A DNA stretch of 64,000 bases, taken from assembly GCA_009911035.1 (NCBI GenBank), contig QXWO01000005.1:1-64000 (forward strand), read 5' to 3'. This DNA is from Lachnospiraceae bacterium (GTDB taxonomy: Bacteria; Bacillota; Clostridia; Lachnospirales; Lachnospiraceae). Numbering within the stretch: the first letter of the stretch is position 1; each line of letters opens with the position of its first letter. The notes below the pieces were generated by a model. The model made no database searches, was not told the DNA's origin, and saw only the letters and a program-made list of their open reading frames with translations. Shown one piece after another: positions 52,914-62,849 of the stretch. Made by a program: the position numbers and the translations under genes.

Positions 52914-55133
52914 TTACCTGTCTGCCTTTTCAGTCACGGTTATATGGATCAGCCTGCTTTTAAAATCTCCTCCCAGATTTTCCATCAGGTATCCTGCCTT
53001 CATCAATATATCACCGGTGTAAAACCCTTTCTGCCCTTCGATCTCATATTTTTGATCCGGGTCAAGTCCCTTAAAATAAATTCTTCTGCTCCGGTAATTG
53101 GGAATATTCATAACCTGTACAAATGTATACAAGGCTTCTTTTTTATCCTTACTCACCACGCCATAGCAGTCAAAATAATGATTTTCACTGTAAGAAGCAA
53201 TCCTGTAATAATCCCCTTCCCTCACAAGGTCATTGTATTTGTGGTACATTGCAACCTGTTTTGGAATCATGCTGCGGTCTTCTTCAGAAATTTTAGTGAC
53301 ATCCAATTCATATCCAAAAGTTCCTGCCAGCGCTACATGCCCTCTGGTTTCAAAAGGCGTGGTTCTCCCAATCGCATGATTGGGGCAGTCCGAAACATGG
53401 GCACCCATGGTGGAAAGCGGATAAATAAGTGCAGTGCCCTCCTGTATCTTAAGACGCTCTATGGCGTCAGTATCGTCTGAACACCATATCTGGGGACTGT
53501 AATAAAGCATGCCGGGATCAAACCTGGCCCCGCCCCCGGAACAGTTTTCCAGAAGCAGGTAAGGGAATTCTCCCAGCATACGCTCCTGTAGTTCATACAC
53601 GCCCAGCACATATCTGTGGTACAACTCGCCTATCCTGTCAGGGGGAAGGCTTGCAGAACCTATATCCGTAAGCTGCCTGTTCATATCCCACTTTACATAT
53701 TCAATATTGGCGCTGCGCAATACTCTTGCTATACTCTCGTAGGTATGGTCCAACACATCCCTGCGGCTGAAATCCAAAACATACTGATTCCGGCAAAGGC
53801 TTCCTGCCCTGCCCGGTATGGCAATTGCCCAGTCTGGGTGCTCTCTATATAGATCAGAATCAGGGGAAATCATCTCCGGTTCCATCCATATGCCGAATTT
53901 CATTCCCAATTTATTCACTTCTTCTACCAGATAGTTCAAACCTCCCGCAAGTTTTTCTTCATTAACAGTCCAGTCGCCCAAAGCCCTGTTGTCATCATAC
54001 CGGTCACCAAACCATCCATCATCCATCACCAGCATTTCAATTCCCAGCAAAGAGGCCTGCCTAGCGATGGCAAGAAGTTTCTCCGTATTGAAATCAAAAT
54101 AGGTAGCTTCCCAGTTATTGATCAGAACCGGACGCTTTTTGTCCTTATGCCCACTGCGGATCAAATGCTTCCTGTAAAAATCATGAAATGTTCTGGTCAT
54201 CTTTCCCAATCCGCGGTCAGAATAAACCATCACCACTTCCGGAGCCTGAAACTCCTCTCCCGGCTCTAATTTCCACTTAAAATCATCCGGGTGAATTCCC
54301 ATAACCATACGAACCTGATCAAACTGGTTGTTCTGCACTGACACTTTAAAGTTACCCGAATAGACAAAATGCATGGCATAGACCTCACCTTGTTCCTGAT
54401 TCGTCCCTTTTGTGCACAGAGCCATAAAAGGATGGTCCTGATGGCCGGACTCTCCCCTTAGGGATTCCACACTGAATTTTCCATGGCTGACCGGGACTCT
54501 CTGAATCTGGCGCTCCCTTGCCCATGAACCATGCAAAGACATGGCCTCAAAATCTTTATTGTCCATATCCAGACAGGCACTGAACACTTTTGTAAGGTAA
54601 ATATCCCCCTTCCCCTTATTTATGACCTTGACACTCCTGGTCATTACGCCAGTCTCCTCAAATACTGTATATAATAGAACTGCCTGTATTCCTGTACAGG
54701 AATCTTCACACAGAATCTCAAGACTGCTGCATTCATCTTCCCCGCCGAAAGAAGCTGGGAGATGCAAAAGTCCCGGTTTCCCATTCCATATCCTGTGGGA
54801 TACATACTGCAGGGATAACCCAGTACTTCCGCTCTGGGCTATAATGCTGATGCAGTCCTCCCGGTAGTCTCCAAGCCCGTGGGCAGGATACTCCATGGGA
54901 AAGCTGTCCAAAAAGGAAGCTCTGTCCCGGTTGTATTGAGAGGGTAAAAAGGGATTTTCTGAAATGCGCAGAGTATGCGCAAGATGATAATCATTTAATA
55001 ATGCGCCATAGTAGATATGTCCCAGAAACATTTCCTCATCCACTGCGCCGATTACATAACTGGTATCTGCCGTGTCCAGTTTAAAAAGCTTTTTTACATC
55101 CTTTGAAATATTTTCATAACACTGTATTGCCAT
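52914..55133 (-). CDS. Alpha-galactosidase, GH36
   Basis: Cytoplasmic retaining alpha-galactosidase (739 aa, the usual length of the tetrameric bacterial form). It has an N-terminal beta-sandwich, a TIM barrel with MDDGWFGDRYDDNRALGDW, the nucleophile D483 in YVKWDMNRQL, and the acid/base D553 in CSDDTDAIER. These positions match Asp478 and Asp548 of the Geobacillus AgaA enzyme with an offset of five. It removes alpha-1,6-galactose from galactomannan or raffinose-type sugars after import; the locus favours galactomannan. No signal peptide is present. TGGAGG precedes the ATG. Confidence 0.95.
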   Translation of the reverse strand: MAIQCYENISKDVKKLFKLDTADTSYVIGAVDEEMFLGHIYYGALLNDYHLAHTLRISENPFLPSQYNRDRASFLDSFPMEYPAHGLGDYREDCISIIAQSGSTGLSLQYVSHRIWNGKPGLLHLPASFGGEDECSSLEILCEDSCTGIQAVLLYTVFEETGVMTRSVKVINKGKGDIYLTKVFSACLDMDNKDFEAMSLHGSWARERQIQRVPVSHGKFSVESLRGESGHQDHPFMALCTKGTNQEQGEVYAMHFVYSGNFKVSVQNNQFDQVRMVMGIHPDDFKWKLEPGEEFQAPEVVMVYSDRGLGKMTRTFHDFYRKHLIRSGHKDKKRPVLINNWEATYFDFNTEKLLAIARQASLLGIEMLVMDDGWFGDRYDDNRALGDWTVNEEKLAGGLNYLVEEVNKLGMKFGIWMEPEMISPDSDLYREHPDWAIAIPGRAGSLCRNQYVLDFSRRDVLDHTYESIARVLRSANIEYVKWDMNRQLTDIGSASLPPDRIGELYHRYVLGVYELQERMLGEFPYLLLENCSGGGARFDPGMLYYSPQIWCSDDTDAIERLKIQEGTALIYPLSTMGAHVSDCPNHAIGRTTPFETRGHVALAGTFGYELDVTKISEEDRSMIPKQVAMYHKYNDLVREGDYYRIASYSENHYFDCYGVVSKDKKEALYTFVQVMNIPNYRSRRIYFKGLDPDQKYEIEGQKGFYTGDILMKAGYLMENLGGDFKSRLIHITVTEKADR

Positions 55134-55205
55134 TATTAAACCTCCAGATTTATCTTTTTAGCAAACAACAAACTTAAATTACCTAAAAAATTACATTTTA
55201 CTTAA

Positions 55206-55233
55206 ATTATAAATTAATATTTTTTGTTGTCAA
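55206..55233 (-). promoter_or_regulatory. Promoter and possible operator of the GH36-lacI operon
   Basis: Minus-strand TTGACA (55228-55233) and TATAAT (55206-55211) are perfect boxes 16 bp apart. ACTTAA lies directly beside the -10 box (55200-55205) and again at 55172-55177, inside the leader, in a place where a bound LacI repressor would block transcription. The region is very AT-rich, so chance motifs are possible. Confidence 0.75.
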
Positions 55234-55294
55234 CTAAATAAAATAAATCTGAAGGCCACAACGTATACAAAATTTAATTAGCTTCTTTGTCTAT

Positions 55295-55927
55295 TTATAT
55301 ATCCAGAAAGGCAAACGGGTCCTCGCCGTCCATCTTTAGAAATTCCATCAGCAAAAATGCCCCCCGCAGGGAAATCCTCTCCTCCCGCAGGATTCTTCGT
55401 GCTTCTTCTTTGTCCACAAGAAGCACTTCTATGCTCTCCGTGTCCTCCCGGAATTTCCCAGAAACGGCGCCGCTGGCATATCCGAATACGGACGTGCTGG
55501 TTTCATCCGTCATCCCTGCCCCCAGAAAGAAGGGACGGCGCAGCGCCGGATTTCCGCCTTCATAAGGCGTAAAATCAAACCCCGTCTCCTCCTTCATTTC
55601 CCGTACTGCAGCCTGGGATGCCGTTTCCCCTTCATCAATAAGCCCGGCAGGAAGCTCATAGATCCAGGCATCAAGAGGATATCTGTATTGTCTGATCATA
55701 ACAATATTCTCCGTATCCTCTTGCCAGATGGGATAAATGACGATTCCATTGGAACACAGGTTCCCTGTATAAAGGGGCAGCGCATCCTGCTTATTTCTGG
55801 TAGCAAAATAATAGTGAAACGCTTCTCCTGTATTGGTAAGAGCATCCATTTCATACAGATTCAAAAATTGATTGTCTGTCAGCTTTCTGACAACCGTATA
55901 TTTCTTCGTCCCATTCTTTTCTTCCAT
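55295..55927 (-). CDS. NUDIX hydrolase, ADP-ribose pyrophosphatase type
   Basis: A 210-residue NUDIX enzyme. The Nudix box GLIDEGETASQAAVREMKEE with the following TGF matches GX5EX7REUXEEXGU with all metal-binding glutamates in place, near residue 120. The upstream beta strand IVMIRQYRYPLDAWIYELPAG is typical of ADP-ribose pyrophosphatases, which hydrolyse ADP-ribose to AMP and ribose-5-phosphate. It starts 23 nt after the CNB-domain gene and ends the glp operon. The substrate is a family-level guess. Confidence 0.88.
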   Translation of the reverse strand: MEEKNGTKKYTVVRKLTDNQFLNLYEMDALTNTGEAFHYYFATRNKQDALPLYTGNLCSNGIVIYPIWQEDTENIVMIRQYRYPLDAWIYELPAGLIDEGETASQAAVREMKEETGFDFTPYEGGNPALRRPFFLGAGMTDETSTSVFGYASGAVSGKFREDTESIEVLLVDKEEARRILREERISLRGAFLLMEFLKMDGEDPFAFLDI

Positions 55928-55950
55928 AAAAGCCGGCCCTGCCTTTCCCT

Positions 55951-58317
55951 TTACATGCTAAGGAATTCTCTCTCCTTCTCGATCTCTTCCGGTATCGGTT
56001 TTCCTGTGCTGCGTAGTTTCTGGCAAATATTTTCCACACGGTGCCTTTTTTGTCCCATACGGATCTCATACCGCTCCGCAAGCTCCTGATACATGGGATT
56101 TGCTTTCAGCTTTTCCCGTATTCCTCTGGTAAATGTACAGTAATTGAACATAATGCTCCTGGATACCTTGTTAAGTCTCGGTGAACCGCTGCTCTCATAG
56201 AGCATCCAAGTAATGTAATCCATGATAAACATTTCTTTAAAGCTGTTCTTTGCACGTCCCATGTCGTTCTTGATCTTTTCCTTGACTGTGGGGGAGAGCT
56301 CGGAATTTTTACGATAAAACTGGATATAGTCAAAATATTCGCTGGTAAGAGAACGCTCTGAAAGGTCATTCCATCTCGCCCCCTGCATACGCTTACACAT
56401 CTCCCAGCGGAATTCGCCTGTAAGCCTGGTCACGATAGTCGCCAGTTCCTCCATCTGGAAAATAGAGCTGAACATTCTGGCCGGAGTAGTACGCTTCTTC
56501 CCCTCGATTTCCTGCCACATTACGCCTCTGTTCCCTACGTTGGGCGTAAGAATGAAGTCCGGAAGTACCTCCACATGGATAAACTCTTTATCTATGCCCC
56601 GCTCAGGCGCCGTAAACATAGTTTCACGATAATATGCCGCATAATCCTTGCTCTGTATGTCTGCAAGTATCTTAGCGATGTTCCTTGCGGATACCAGCAT
56701 GGCATCCAGCCCTTTCATTACATTGTGCTCGGAGAATACCGGGCAGAATGTGGTGATCCTTCCGAAAGTCAGTTTATTGATCAGAGGGAATACATTTTCA
56801 AGCTCATAATTTACCTTGGCCATGTTATCCTCTAACAGTTCCTTTTCTTCTTCTTTGGTTATTTTACCTGTCTTTCTCTGCTCCACAAGGAATGCCGGAT
56901 AATCCAGGTCAAATTCATTCCTGCTGGGTTCCTTTTCTCCCTTATACACGGCCAGCAACCATTCATAAAAAGTATAGACGCCTCTTTCCGGCGACGTGGG
57001 AAGATGCCCGGCAATTCCCGAGAGGAAAAGGGCATTCTTTTCCCCCGCCAGTTCCTCGTCCACATAGCCGAAGTTAAAGAACATTTTAAGAATAACAGGA
57101 ATATTTTCATCCTCAATACTGTTCCTGAACGCACAAGTGTAAACGTCGCAGAACTCTTTGGTGATGCGCTGTCTTAAAAGGCGCACTTCTTCTTCTGTTC
57201 CGTTCTTATTGGCAACTGCCTTGTAACTCTGGATATGGTCTATGAAGGAAGTTTCCAGATTGCTCTCACATTTTGCATAATCCATAATGGTGCGGAGGGA
57301 GCCGGAAAGTTCTCCCCATGACAATTGGGGCAGCAAAGTCAGGTCCTCCTCTTCTTCCTGTACAAATGCTTCTGAAAGCTTCTTCTCCTCGAACGCATTA
57401 TCTTCTGCGGTTTCTGCTTCTTCCTTTTCTTCCGGCCCGGCCTGGCTGCGCTGTTCAATCTCTTTCATCTTTTCCTTGCAGGAAAGCAGTCTCTCCTGAT
57501 AGAAGGAACAGCCTCCGAATCCCTGGGTCCTAAGCTGCATCAGCAGTTCAGCCAGATTGTTGCGGAATTCCACTATATCATCGGTCCGGCTTCCGTATTT
57601 TAACGCCGCTTTCTCATAAAGTGAGAGCAGTCTTCCGAAAATATCCACTCCTTTTTCATTCAGTATGAAGTTATGGACATTATTTTTATACTCATAAAGT
57701 TCGTAGCAGGTGTCTATAATCGTGCGCAGATCCTCCCCCGCTTTGGTAAAGAACCCGTATACAAAATCATGATTTTCGTGCTCATAGTCCCATGAAACCA
57801 TAATTTTCTTTAAGGATACATAATACCCCATCATCCAGAAAGGCAGACCTTCCTCCAGAAAAAAGCCGGAAACGCCTTCCTGTCCTTCCAGTTCAGCCGG
57901 TTCCATCTGGAATTTTGTGCACATATCAATATAGTATCCATATTTCTTAGACAGATTGCCATACAGGGTTTCACATTCGCTCTCAAGCTGCTTATACTGT
58001 CTGAACATCTCGTACAACTGCCTGAACAGTGAAGCCATAAAATATTTCAAAGTTTCCGTATTGCTGAATACAGATTCCGCTGGCTTTCCCTCTTCCATGG
58101 GGTATTCTATCAGGGAAACATCATCCACCGCCCTGTATCCTACATAAGAATCATCCCTGTCCAGTTCGCACAGGCCAAGTATATCCCCGCCATGCAGGAG
58201 ATATTTTCCTCCCGGGTAAATTACTTCCACAGTCCCCTTTGCAATCAGATGAAATGCATTTATTTTCTGTCCGCTCTCAAATATTACCTGCCCCTTTGGT
58301 ATTTCCTTTATTTCCAT
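55951..58317 (-). CDS. Large protein with N-terminal cyclic nucleotide-binding domain
   Basis: A 788-residue soluble protein. Residues 1 to about 115 resemble a cyclic nucleotide-binding (Crp-type) domain: KGQVIFESGQKINAFHLIAKGTVEV, then the GGDILGLCEL segment that would form the phosphate-binding cassette. No helix-turn-helix follows, so it is not a Crp-type regulator. The remaining ~670 residues are mostly helical, with a Glu-rich stretch near residue 285-310 and no motif I recognise. It lies 33 nt after glycerol kinase and 23 nt before a NUDIX gene. Function is unknown; a nucleotide-responsive signalling role is an inference from the N-terminus. Confidence 0.78.
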   Translation of the reverse strand: MEIKEIPKGQVIFESGQKINAFHLIAKGTVEVIYPGGKYLLHGGDILGLCELDRDDSYVGYRAVDDVSLIEYPMEEGKPAESVFSNTETLKYFMASLFRQLYEMFRQYKQLESECETLYGNLSKKYGYYIDMCTKFQMEPAELEGQEGVSGFFLEEGLPFWMMGYYVSLKKIMVSWDYEHENHDFVYGFFTKAGEDLRTIIDTCYELYEYKNNVHNFILNEKGVDIFGRLLSLYEKAALKYGSRTDDIVEFRNNLAELLMQLRTQGFGGCSFYQERLLSCKEKMKEIEQRSQAGPEEKEEAETAEDNAFEEKKLSEAFVQEEEEDLTLLPQLSWGELSGSLRTIMDYAKCESNLETSFIDHIQSYKAVANKNGTEEEVRLLRQRITKEFCDVYTCAFRNSIEDENIPVILKMFFNFGYVDEELAGEKNALFLSGIAGHLPTSPERGVYTFYEWLLAVYKGEKEPSRNEFDLDYPAFLVEQRKTGKITKEEEKELLEDNMAKVNYELENVFPLINKLTFGRITTFCPVFSEHNVMKGLDAMLVSARNIAKILADIQSKDYAAYYRETMFTAPERGIDKEFIHVEVLPDFILTPNVGNRGVMWQEIEGKKRTTPARMFSSIFQMEELATIVTRLTGEFRWEMCKRMQGARWNDLSERSLTSEYFDYIQFYRKNSELSPTVKEKIKNDMGRAKNSFKEMFIMDYITWMLYESSGSPRLNKVSRSIMFNYCTFTRGIREKLKANPMYQELAERYEIRMGQKRHRVENICQKLRSTGKPIPEEIEKEREFLSM

Positions 58318-58350
58318 ACTTGTCTCCCACTTTATTCTTATTTTTCACGG

Positions 58351-59844
58351 TTATTCTTCCGCCCAGGCAAGAGCACATTTCACTGCCCTTTTCCAGCCTT
58401 TCAGAAGCTTCTCCCTGTTTTCTTCATTCATCTTATTTGTAAATTCTCTCTCCATCTGCCAGTTGTCACAGATATCTTCCCGTTTTGACCAGTAACCGCA
58501 GGCCAGCCCTGCAAGATACGCCGCTCCTAAAGCCGTTGTCTCTATACATTTGGGACGGTAGACCACTGCGCCCAGAATGTCGGACTGGAACTGCATAAGG
58601 AAGTCGTTGGCACTGGCACCGCCGTCTACTTTAAGGCCCTCAATGGAGACACCTGCGTCCTCCTCCATGGCTTTCAGCACGTCTGCCGTCTGATAGGCAA
58701 TAGATTCCAGCGCCGCTCTGATAAAGTGCTCTTTCTCACAGCCTCTGGTAATTCCCACCACCGTTCCTCTGGCGTATGGGTTCCAGTAGGGTGCTCCCAT
58801 CCCTGCAAAGGCAGGCACCAGATACATGCCTGATGTGTCCGCCACCTTATCGGCATACTCTTTTGTCTGGGCTGCGCTCTTTATCATCCGCATCCCGTCC
58901 CTAAGCCACTGAATCGCTGCGCCGGCCACAAATACACTGCCTTCCAGTGCATATTCCACCCGGTCTTCACAGCTTGCCGCAATGGTGGTAACAAGGCCGT
59001 TTTGGGAAGCAATTGCCTCTGTTCCTGTATTCATTAAAAGGAAGCATCCTGTGCCATATGTATTTTTTACCTGCCCTTTTGAAAAGCAACACTGCCCAAA
59101 AAGAGCTGCCTGCTGATCTCCTGCAATACCTGCAATCGGTATTTGCCCTCCAAGAACCGCACTTTCTGTATATCCGTACAAAAAGCTGGAAGGTTTTACC
59201 AGGGGCATCATGCAGGCCGGTATGCAGAAAAGTTCCAACAGTTCTTCGTCCCACTGAAGTTTATGAATGTCAAAAAGCATGGTTCGGGAGGCATTGGTAT
59301 AATCTGTCACATGTACTTTCCCCTGCGTCAGATTAAAAATCAGCCAGCTATCCACCGTTCCGAAAAGAAGCTCTCCACGTCCTGCTCTCTCTCTGGCTCC
59401 CGGCACATGATCCAGTATCCAGGCTATTTTCGTAGCGCTGAAATAAGCATCCGGCACAAGCCCTGTCTTTTCCTGTATCAGTTTCTTGTAGCCTGCCGCC
59501 ACCAGCTCATCTACCTTTTCTGCGGTTCTGCGGCACTGCCACACAATAGCGTTATAAACTGGCTCTCCCGTGGTTTTATCCCACACAATGGTAGTTTCCC
59601 TCTGATTGGTAATGCCAATGCCTGCAATATCCCCTGGGGACGCCCCTACCATTGCCATGGCTTCCGTAGTTACCGCAAGCTGGGAGGACCATATCTCCAT
59701 GGGATTATGCTCCACCCATCCAGGCTTCGGGTAAATCTGCCCGAACTCCTTCTGCGCCATGCTTAAGATTTCGCCCTTTTTATTAAAAAGAATGCATCTC
59801 GAACTGGTTGTGCCCTGATCCAGCGCCATCACGTATTTACTCAT
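58351..59844 (-). CDS. glpK: Glycerol kinase
   Basis: Cytoplasmic FGGY-family kinase (497 aa from the chosen start) that phosphorylates glycerol with ATP to sn-glycerol-3-phosphate. The N-terminus [15 protein letters not shown], the [14 protein letters not shown] substrate loop, and the [23 protein letters not shown]-binding signature are all present. ATG 59844 is kept because the 28 additional upstream residues do not belong to the family. It follows the FAD-DUF1667 fusion gene by 52 nt and works with the GlpA-like dehydrogenase upstream. No glycerol facilitator is encoded here. Confidence 0.95.
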   Translation of the reverse strand: MSKYVMALDQGTTSSRCILFNKKGEILSMAQKEFGQIYPKPGWVEHNPMEIWSSQLAVTTEAMAMVGASPGDIAGIGITNQRETTIVWDKTTGEPVYNAIVWQCRRTAEKVDELVAAGYKKLIQEKTGLVPDAYFSATKIAWILDHVPGARERAGRGELLFGTVDSWLIFNLTQGKVHVTDYTNASRTMLFDIHKLQWDEELLELFCIPACMMPLVKPSSFLYGYTESAVLGGQIPIAGIAGDQQAALFGQCCFSKGQVKNTYGTGCFLLMNTGTEAIASQNGLVTTIAASCEDRVEYALEGSVFVAGAAIQWLRDGMRMIKSAAQTKEYADKVADTSGMYLVPAFAGMGAPYWNPYARGTVVGITRGCEKEHFIRAALESIAYQTADVLKAMEEDAGVSIEGLKVDGGASANDFLMQFQSDILGAVVYRPKCIETTALGAAYLAGLACGYWSKREDICDNWQMEREFTNKMNEENREKLLKGWKRAVKCALAWAEE

Positions 59845-59896
59845 GCCATACCCTCTTTCTATAAAAAGTTTTATTCCCCTTTGGGAGCTATTGCCG

Positions 59897-61315
59897 CTAT
59901 GGTATGCGCGGCATATTTCCAGTGGCAATTACCGGAACCGGAGTCCCGGCCACATTTTCAATCAATATATCGCCAATTTTGACCGGAGCCTGAATAACTG
60001 CCGCACGAATCTCCTCCATACAGGCATGTATTTTTTCTTTTGGGATTTCTGATGCAGTCTTTACAGGAACCACCTTCCCCGCTCCGTCATTTACCCGGAT
60101 AATAGATGTCACATTGCGGGCAGGGGCCGTCATTTCACTACGGGCATAATCTTCCCCTTTCTGACAAGTATTTCCCGTGATTGACAGGCTTCCGTCTTCC
60201 ATTTTCTTTGCGGTTATCAGACACCCTGCCGGACAGCCAATGCAAATCAGATCATTTGCCGGATCTCTGTCCTTGGGCAGCGCGCATTTTGTCTTTACCG
60301 GAATTTTGGGACGCACCGCTTCTCCCCATTCTTCTTCGCCGTGCAGAATATAGTCTGCCGCAAATGCACCTGCCTGCCCGGCTTCCCTTGAAACATTATC
60401 CACAAGGTCATGCACATGGAGCACATTTCCGCAGGCAAAAATTCCCTGTACGGTGGTTTCAAGCTTCCCATTGACCACCGGACCGCCGGTCACATCATCC
60501 ATCTGTGCCCCGGCCGACTGGCTCAATTCATTTTCAGGAATAAGACCACAGGATAAAAGAAGTGTATCGCACCGGATAAACTCTTCCGAACTAGGAATAG
60601 GCCTCAAATCTTCATCCACCCTGCTCACTGTGACACCTTCCACCCGGTCTGTTCCATGAATCTGCGTAACCGTATGGCTAAGCTTTAAGGGAATGCCGAA
60701 GTCGTCCAGACACTGTACAATGTTCCGCTTAAGCCCCCCAGAATAGGGCATGATTTCCGCTACCATTTTAACACTGGCCCCCTGCAGGGTCATGCGCCTT
60801 GCCATGATCAGCCCGATATCACCGGAACCGAGCACCACCACTTCCCGGCCCGGCATCCGTCCCTCTATATTGACATACCGCTGGGCTGTTCCTGCGGAAT
60901 AGATGCCCGCCGGACGGAATCCTGGTATGTTCATAGCCCCCCGGGGCCGTTCCCTGCATCCCATGGCAAAGACAACCCCTTTTGCCTCCACCCGGAACAT
61001 ACCCTGCTCTTTATTCATGGCAGTTACCACGCAGGGACTTCCTCCCTGCACATCCACCACCATGGTGTTAAGCAGGCTGGGAATTTTCTTTTCCTGTATC
61101 ATATCTATATACCGGGCTGCATATTCCGGCCCTGTCAGTTCTTCCCTAAAAGCATGAAGTCCAAAGCCGTTATGAATACACTGGTTTAAAATACCGCCCA
61201 GATCCCTGTCTCTTTCCAGTATCAGAATGTCTCTGACGCCTTTCTCCCAGGCTGCCAGCGCTGCCGCCATTCCCGCAGGCCCACCGCCTATCACAACCAA
61301 ATCTGCTTTTTTCAC
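59897..61315 (-). CDS. FAD-dependent oxidoreductase fused to DUF1667
   Basis: A 472-residue flavoprotein. The first ~340 residues are a pyridine nucleotide-disulphide oxidoreductase-like unit with the FAD motif [12 protein letters not shown], an NAD(P)-binding motif [10 protein letters not shown] near residue 160, and [13 protein letters not shown]. The last ~120 residues match DUF1667, with [10 protein letters not shown] and TCQKGEDYA cysteines that could hold a metal cluster. These two parts are usually separate genes beside glpA and glpK. The start is GTG (61313-61315), overlapping the glpA stop codon (GTGA). It probably passes electrons from glycerol-3-phosphate oxidation; the acceptor is unknown. 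Confidence 0.85.
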   Translation of the reverse strand: MKKADLVVIGGGPAGMAAALAAWEKGVRDILILERDRDLGGILNQCIHNGFGLHAFREELTGPEYAARYIDMIQEKKIPSLLNTMVVDVQGGSPCVVTAMNKEQGMFRVEAKGVVFAMGCRERPRGAMNIPGFRPAGIYSAGTAQRYVNIEGRMPGREVVVLGSGDIGLIMARRMTLQGASVKMVAEIMPYSGGLKRNIVQCLDDFGIPLKLSHTVTQIHGTDRVEGVTVSRVDEDLRPIPSSEEFIRCDTLLLSCGLIPENELSQSAGAQMDDVTGGPVVNGKLETTVQGIFACGNVLHVHDLVDNVSREAGQAGAFAADYILHGEEEWGEAVRPKIPVKTKCALPKDRDPANDLICIGCPAGCLITAKKMEDGSLSITGNTCQKGEDYARSEMTAPARNVTSIIRVNDGAGKVVPVKTASEIPKEKIHACMEEIRAAVIQAPVKIGDILIENVAGTPVPVIATGNMPRIP

Positions 61316-62787
61316 AGGTTCCCTCCTTCCCTTGGGGGAAGAATGTACCAGGAATCCTCACCCGATTTCCTAATGCTGCTTTCATCTTTCCCAAGCTCTC
61401 CGGCCAGTATTTCCACCACTTTAGGATTGCAGAATCCTGCCTGGCACCGTCCCATTCCAGCACGGGTGCGCCTCTTAATGCCGTCTGTGGTGACAGCCCC
61501 TAAAGGACGCCTTATTGCATCCAGGATCTCACCCTCTGTGACCATCTCACAGCGGCAGATCACATTTCCGTATGCCGGATTTTGCCTGATAAGCTTGTGG
61601 CGTTCTTCATCAGGCAAAAGTGCCATATTGGGTATTCCCTTTCTTTGGCTGATAAAACCGGACTTTTCCTTTAAGCCAAGGAGTTTCTTTACCATACCCG
61701 CCACATATTCTCCGATTGCCGGAGCCGAGGTAAGGCCGGGCGATTCAATTCCCGCCACATCAATAAATCCCGGAGCATCGGGAATTTCCCCGATGACAAA
61801 ATCCCCCTTTGCTCCTGCGGCATTTTCCTGTCCATATGCGTACTCTGTTATATGGGCACGGAGTCCTGCAAAGGAAGTGATCACATCCTTTTTAGGTATA
61901 TGTCTGATACTCAGTGATGCTTTTTCCACAATCTGTTCCAAGCCTTCCCGGGAAGTGTCTGTTCCGTCCTTTTCAAGAATGTCCAAAGCTGTGGGACCCA
62001 GCAGCAGATTGCCGTGTACCGTAGGTGTTGCCAGTATGCCCTTGCCTAAAATGGTGGGAAGCTGGAATAAAGTATGGCTGGTCAGATTGCCTGCCTTTTT
62101 GTCATAGAGAAGATACTCCCCTTTTCTGGGAGTGATCTTCATTTTGATACGGCTGACCATATTGTGGATTTCATCTGCATGGACGCCTGCCCCATTGATT
62201 ACCATCCTTGTCTCATAATCTGCCTTCGCGGTATGGATCAGATAGCCATACTCCTGTTTTTCAATTCCTGAAACCTTTGTGCCAAACCGGAATTCTACCC
62301 CGTTTACGGCAGCGTTTTCCGCCAGTGCGATGGTAAGGCCAAAGGGGCATACAATTGCTCCCGAAGGGGCATAAAGGGCGGCAACAGCTTCTTCGCCCAC
62401 ATCCGGCTCCTTTTCAAGGAGCTGCTCCCTGTTTAAGATGCAAAGCCCCTCTACTCCGTTTGCTTCTCCACGCCTCTTTAATTCTTCCAGTTTCTCCCTG
62501 TCTTTTTCATCAAAGCACAGAACCAGCGAGCCATTCCGTTTATAGGGAAAGTCAAGTTCTCTGGAAAGCACCTCCATTTTCCGGCTTCCTTCCACATTCA
62601 GTTTTGCCTTAAGGCTCCCCGGACTGGCATCATATCCGGCATGGACAATGCCGCTGTTGGCCTTGGAGGTTCCCTCGCACACATCCAGCGCTTTTTCCAA
62701 AACCACTGCCTTTACCTCATAGCGGGATAGTTCCCTGGCAACGGCGCATCCACTCACACCGGCCCCTATAATCACTACGTCATACAT
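61312..62787 (-). CDS. Glycerol-3-phosphate dehydrogenase-like FAD protein (GlpA type)
   Basis: Flavoprotein (491 aa) of the anaerobic glycerol-3-phosphate dehydrogenase group. The N-terminus has the FAD motif VIIGAGVSGCAVARELSRY. The DAO-type fold extends to about residue 370, and the C-terminus has a BFD-like [2Fe-2S] domain with cysteines in CRCEMV and GRCQAGFCNP. It oxidises glycerol-3-phosphate to dihydroxyacetone phosphate if the family assignment holds. ATG 62787 has AAAGGA 7 nt upstream; an ATG eight codons earlier lacks a site. It follows map by 62 nt and overlaps the next gene. Confidence 0.88.
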   Translation of the reverse strand: MYDVVIIGAGVSGCAVARELSRYEVKAVVLEKALDVCEGTSKANSGIVHAGYDASPGSLKAKLNVEGSRKMEVLSRELDFPYKRNGSLVLCFDEKDREKLEELKRRGEANGVEGLCILNREQLLEKEPDVGEEAVAALYAPSGAIVCPFGLTIALAENAAVNGVEFRFGTKVSGIEKQEYGYLIHTAKADYETRMVINGAGVHADEIHNMVSRIKMKITPRKGEYLLYDKKAGNLTSHTLFQLPTILGKGILATPTVHGNLLLGPTALDILEKDGTDTSREGLEQIVEKASLSIRHIPKKDVITSFAGLRAHITEYAYGQENAAGAKGDFVIGEIPDAPGFIDVAGIESPGLTSAPAIGEYVAGMVKKLLGLKEKSGFISQRKGIPNMALLPDEERHKLIRQNPAYGNVICRCEMVTEGEILDAIRRPLGAVTTDGIKRRTRAGMGRCQAGFCNPKVVEILAGELGKDESSIRKSGEDSWYILPPREGGNL

Positions 62788-62849
62788 GGGGATATCCTTT
62801 CTGTTCCGCATTTTATCTCATCTACTGCTTTTACTTCATCTGTCTATTT

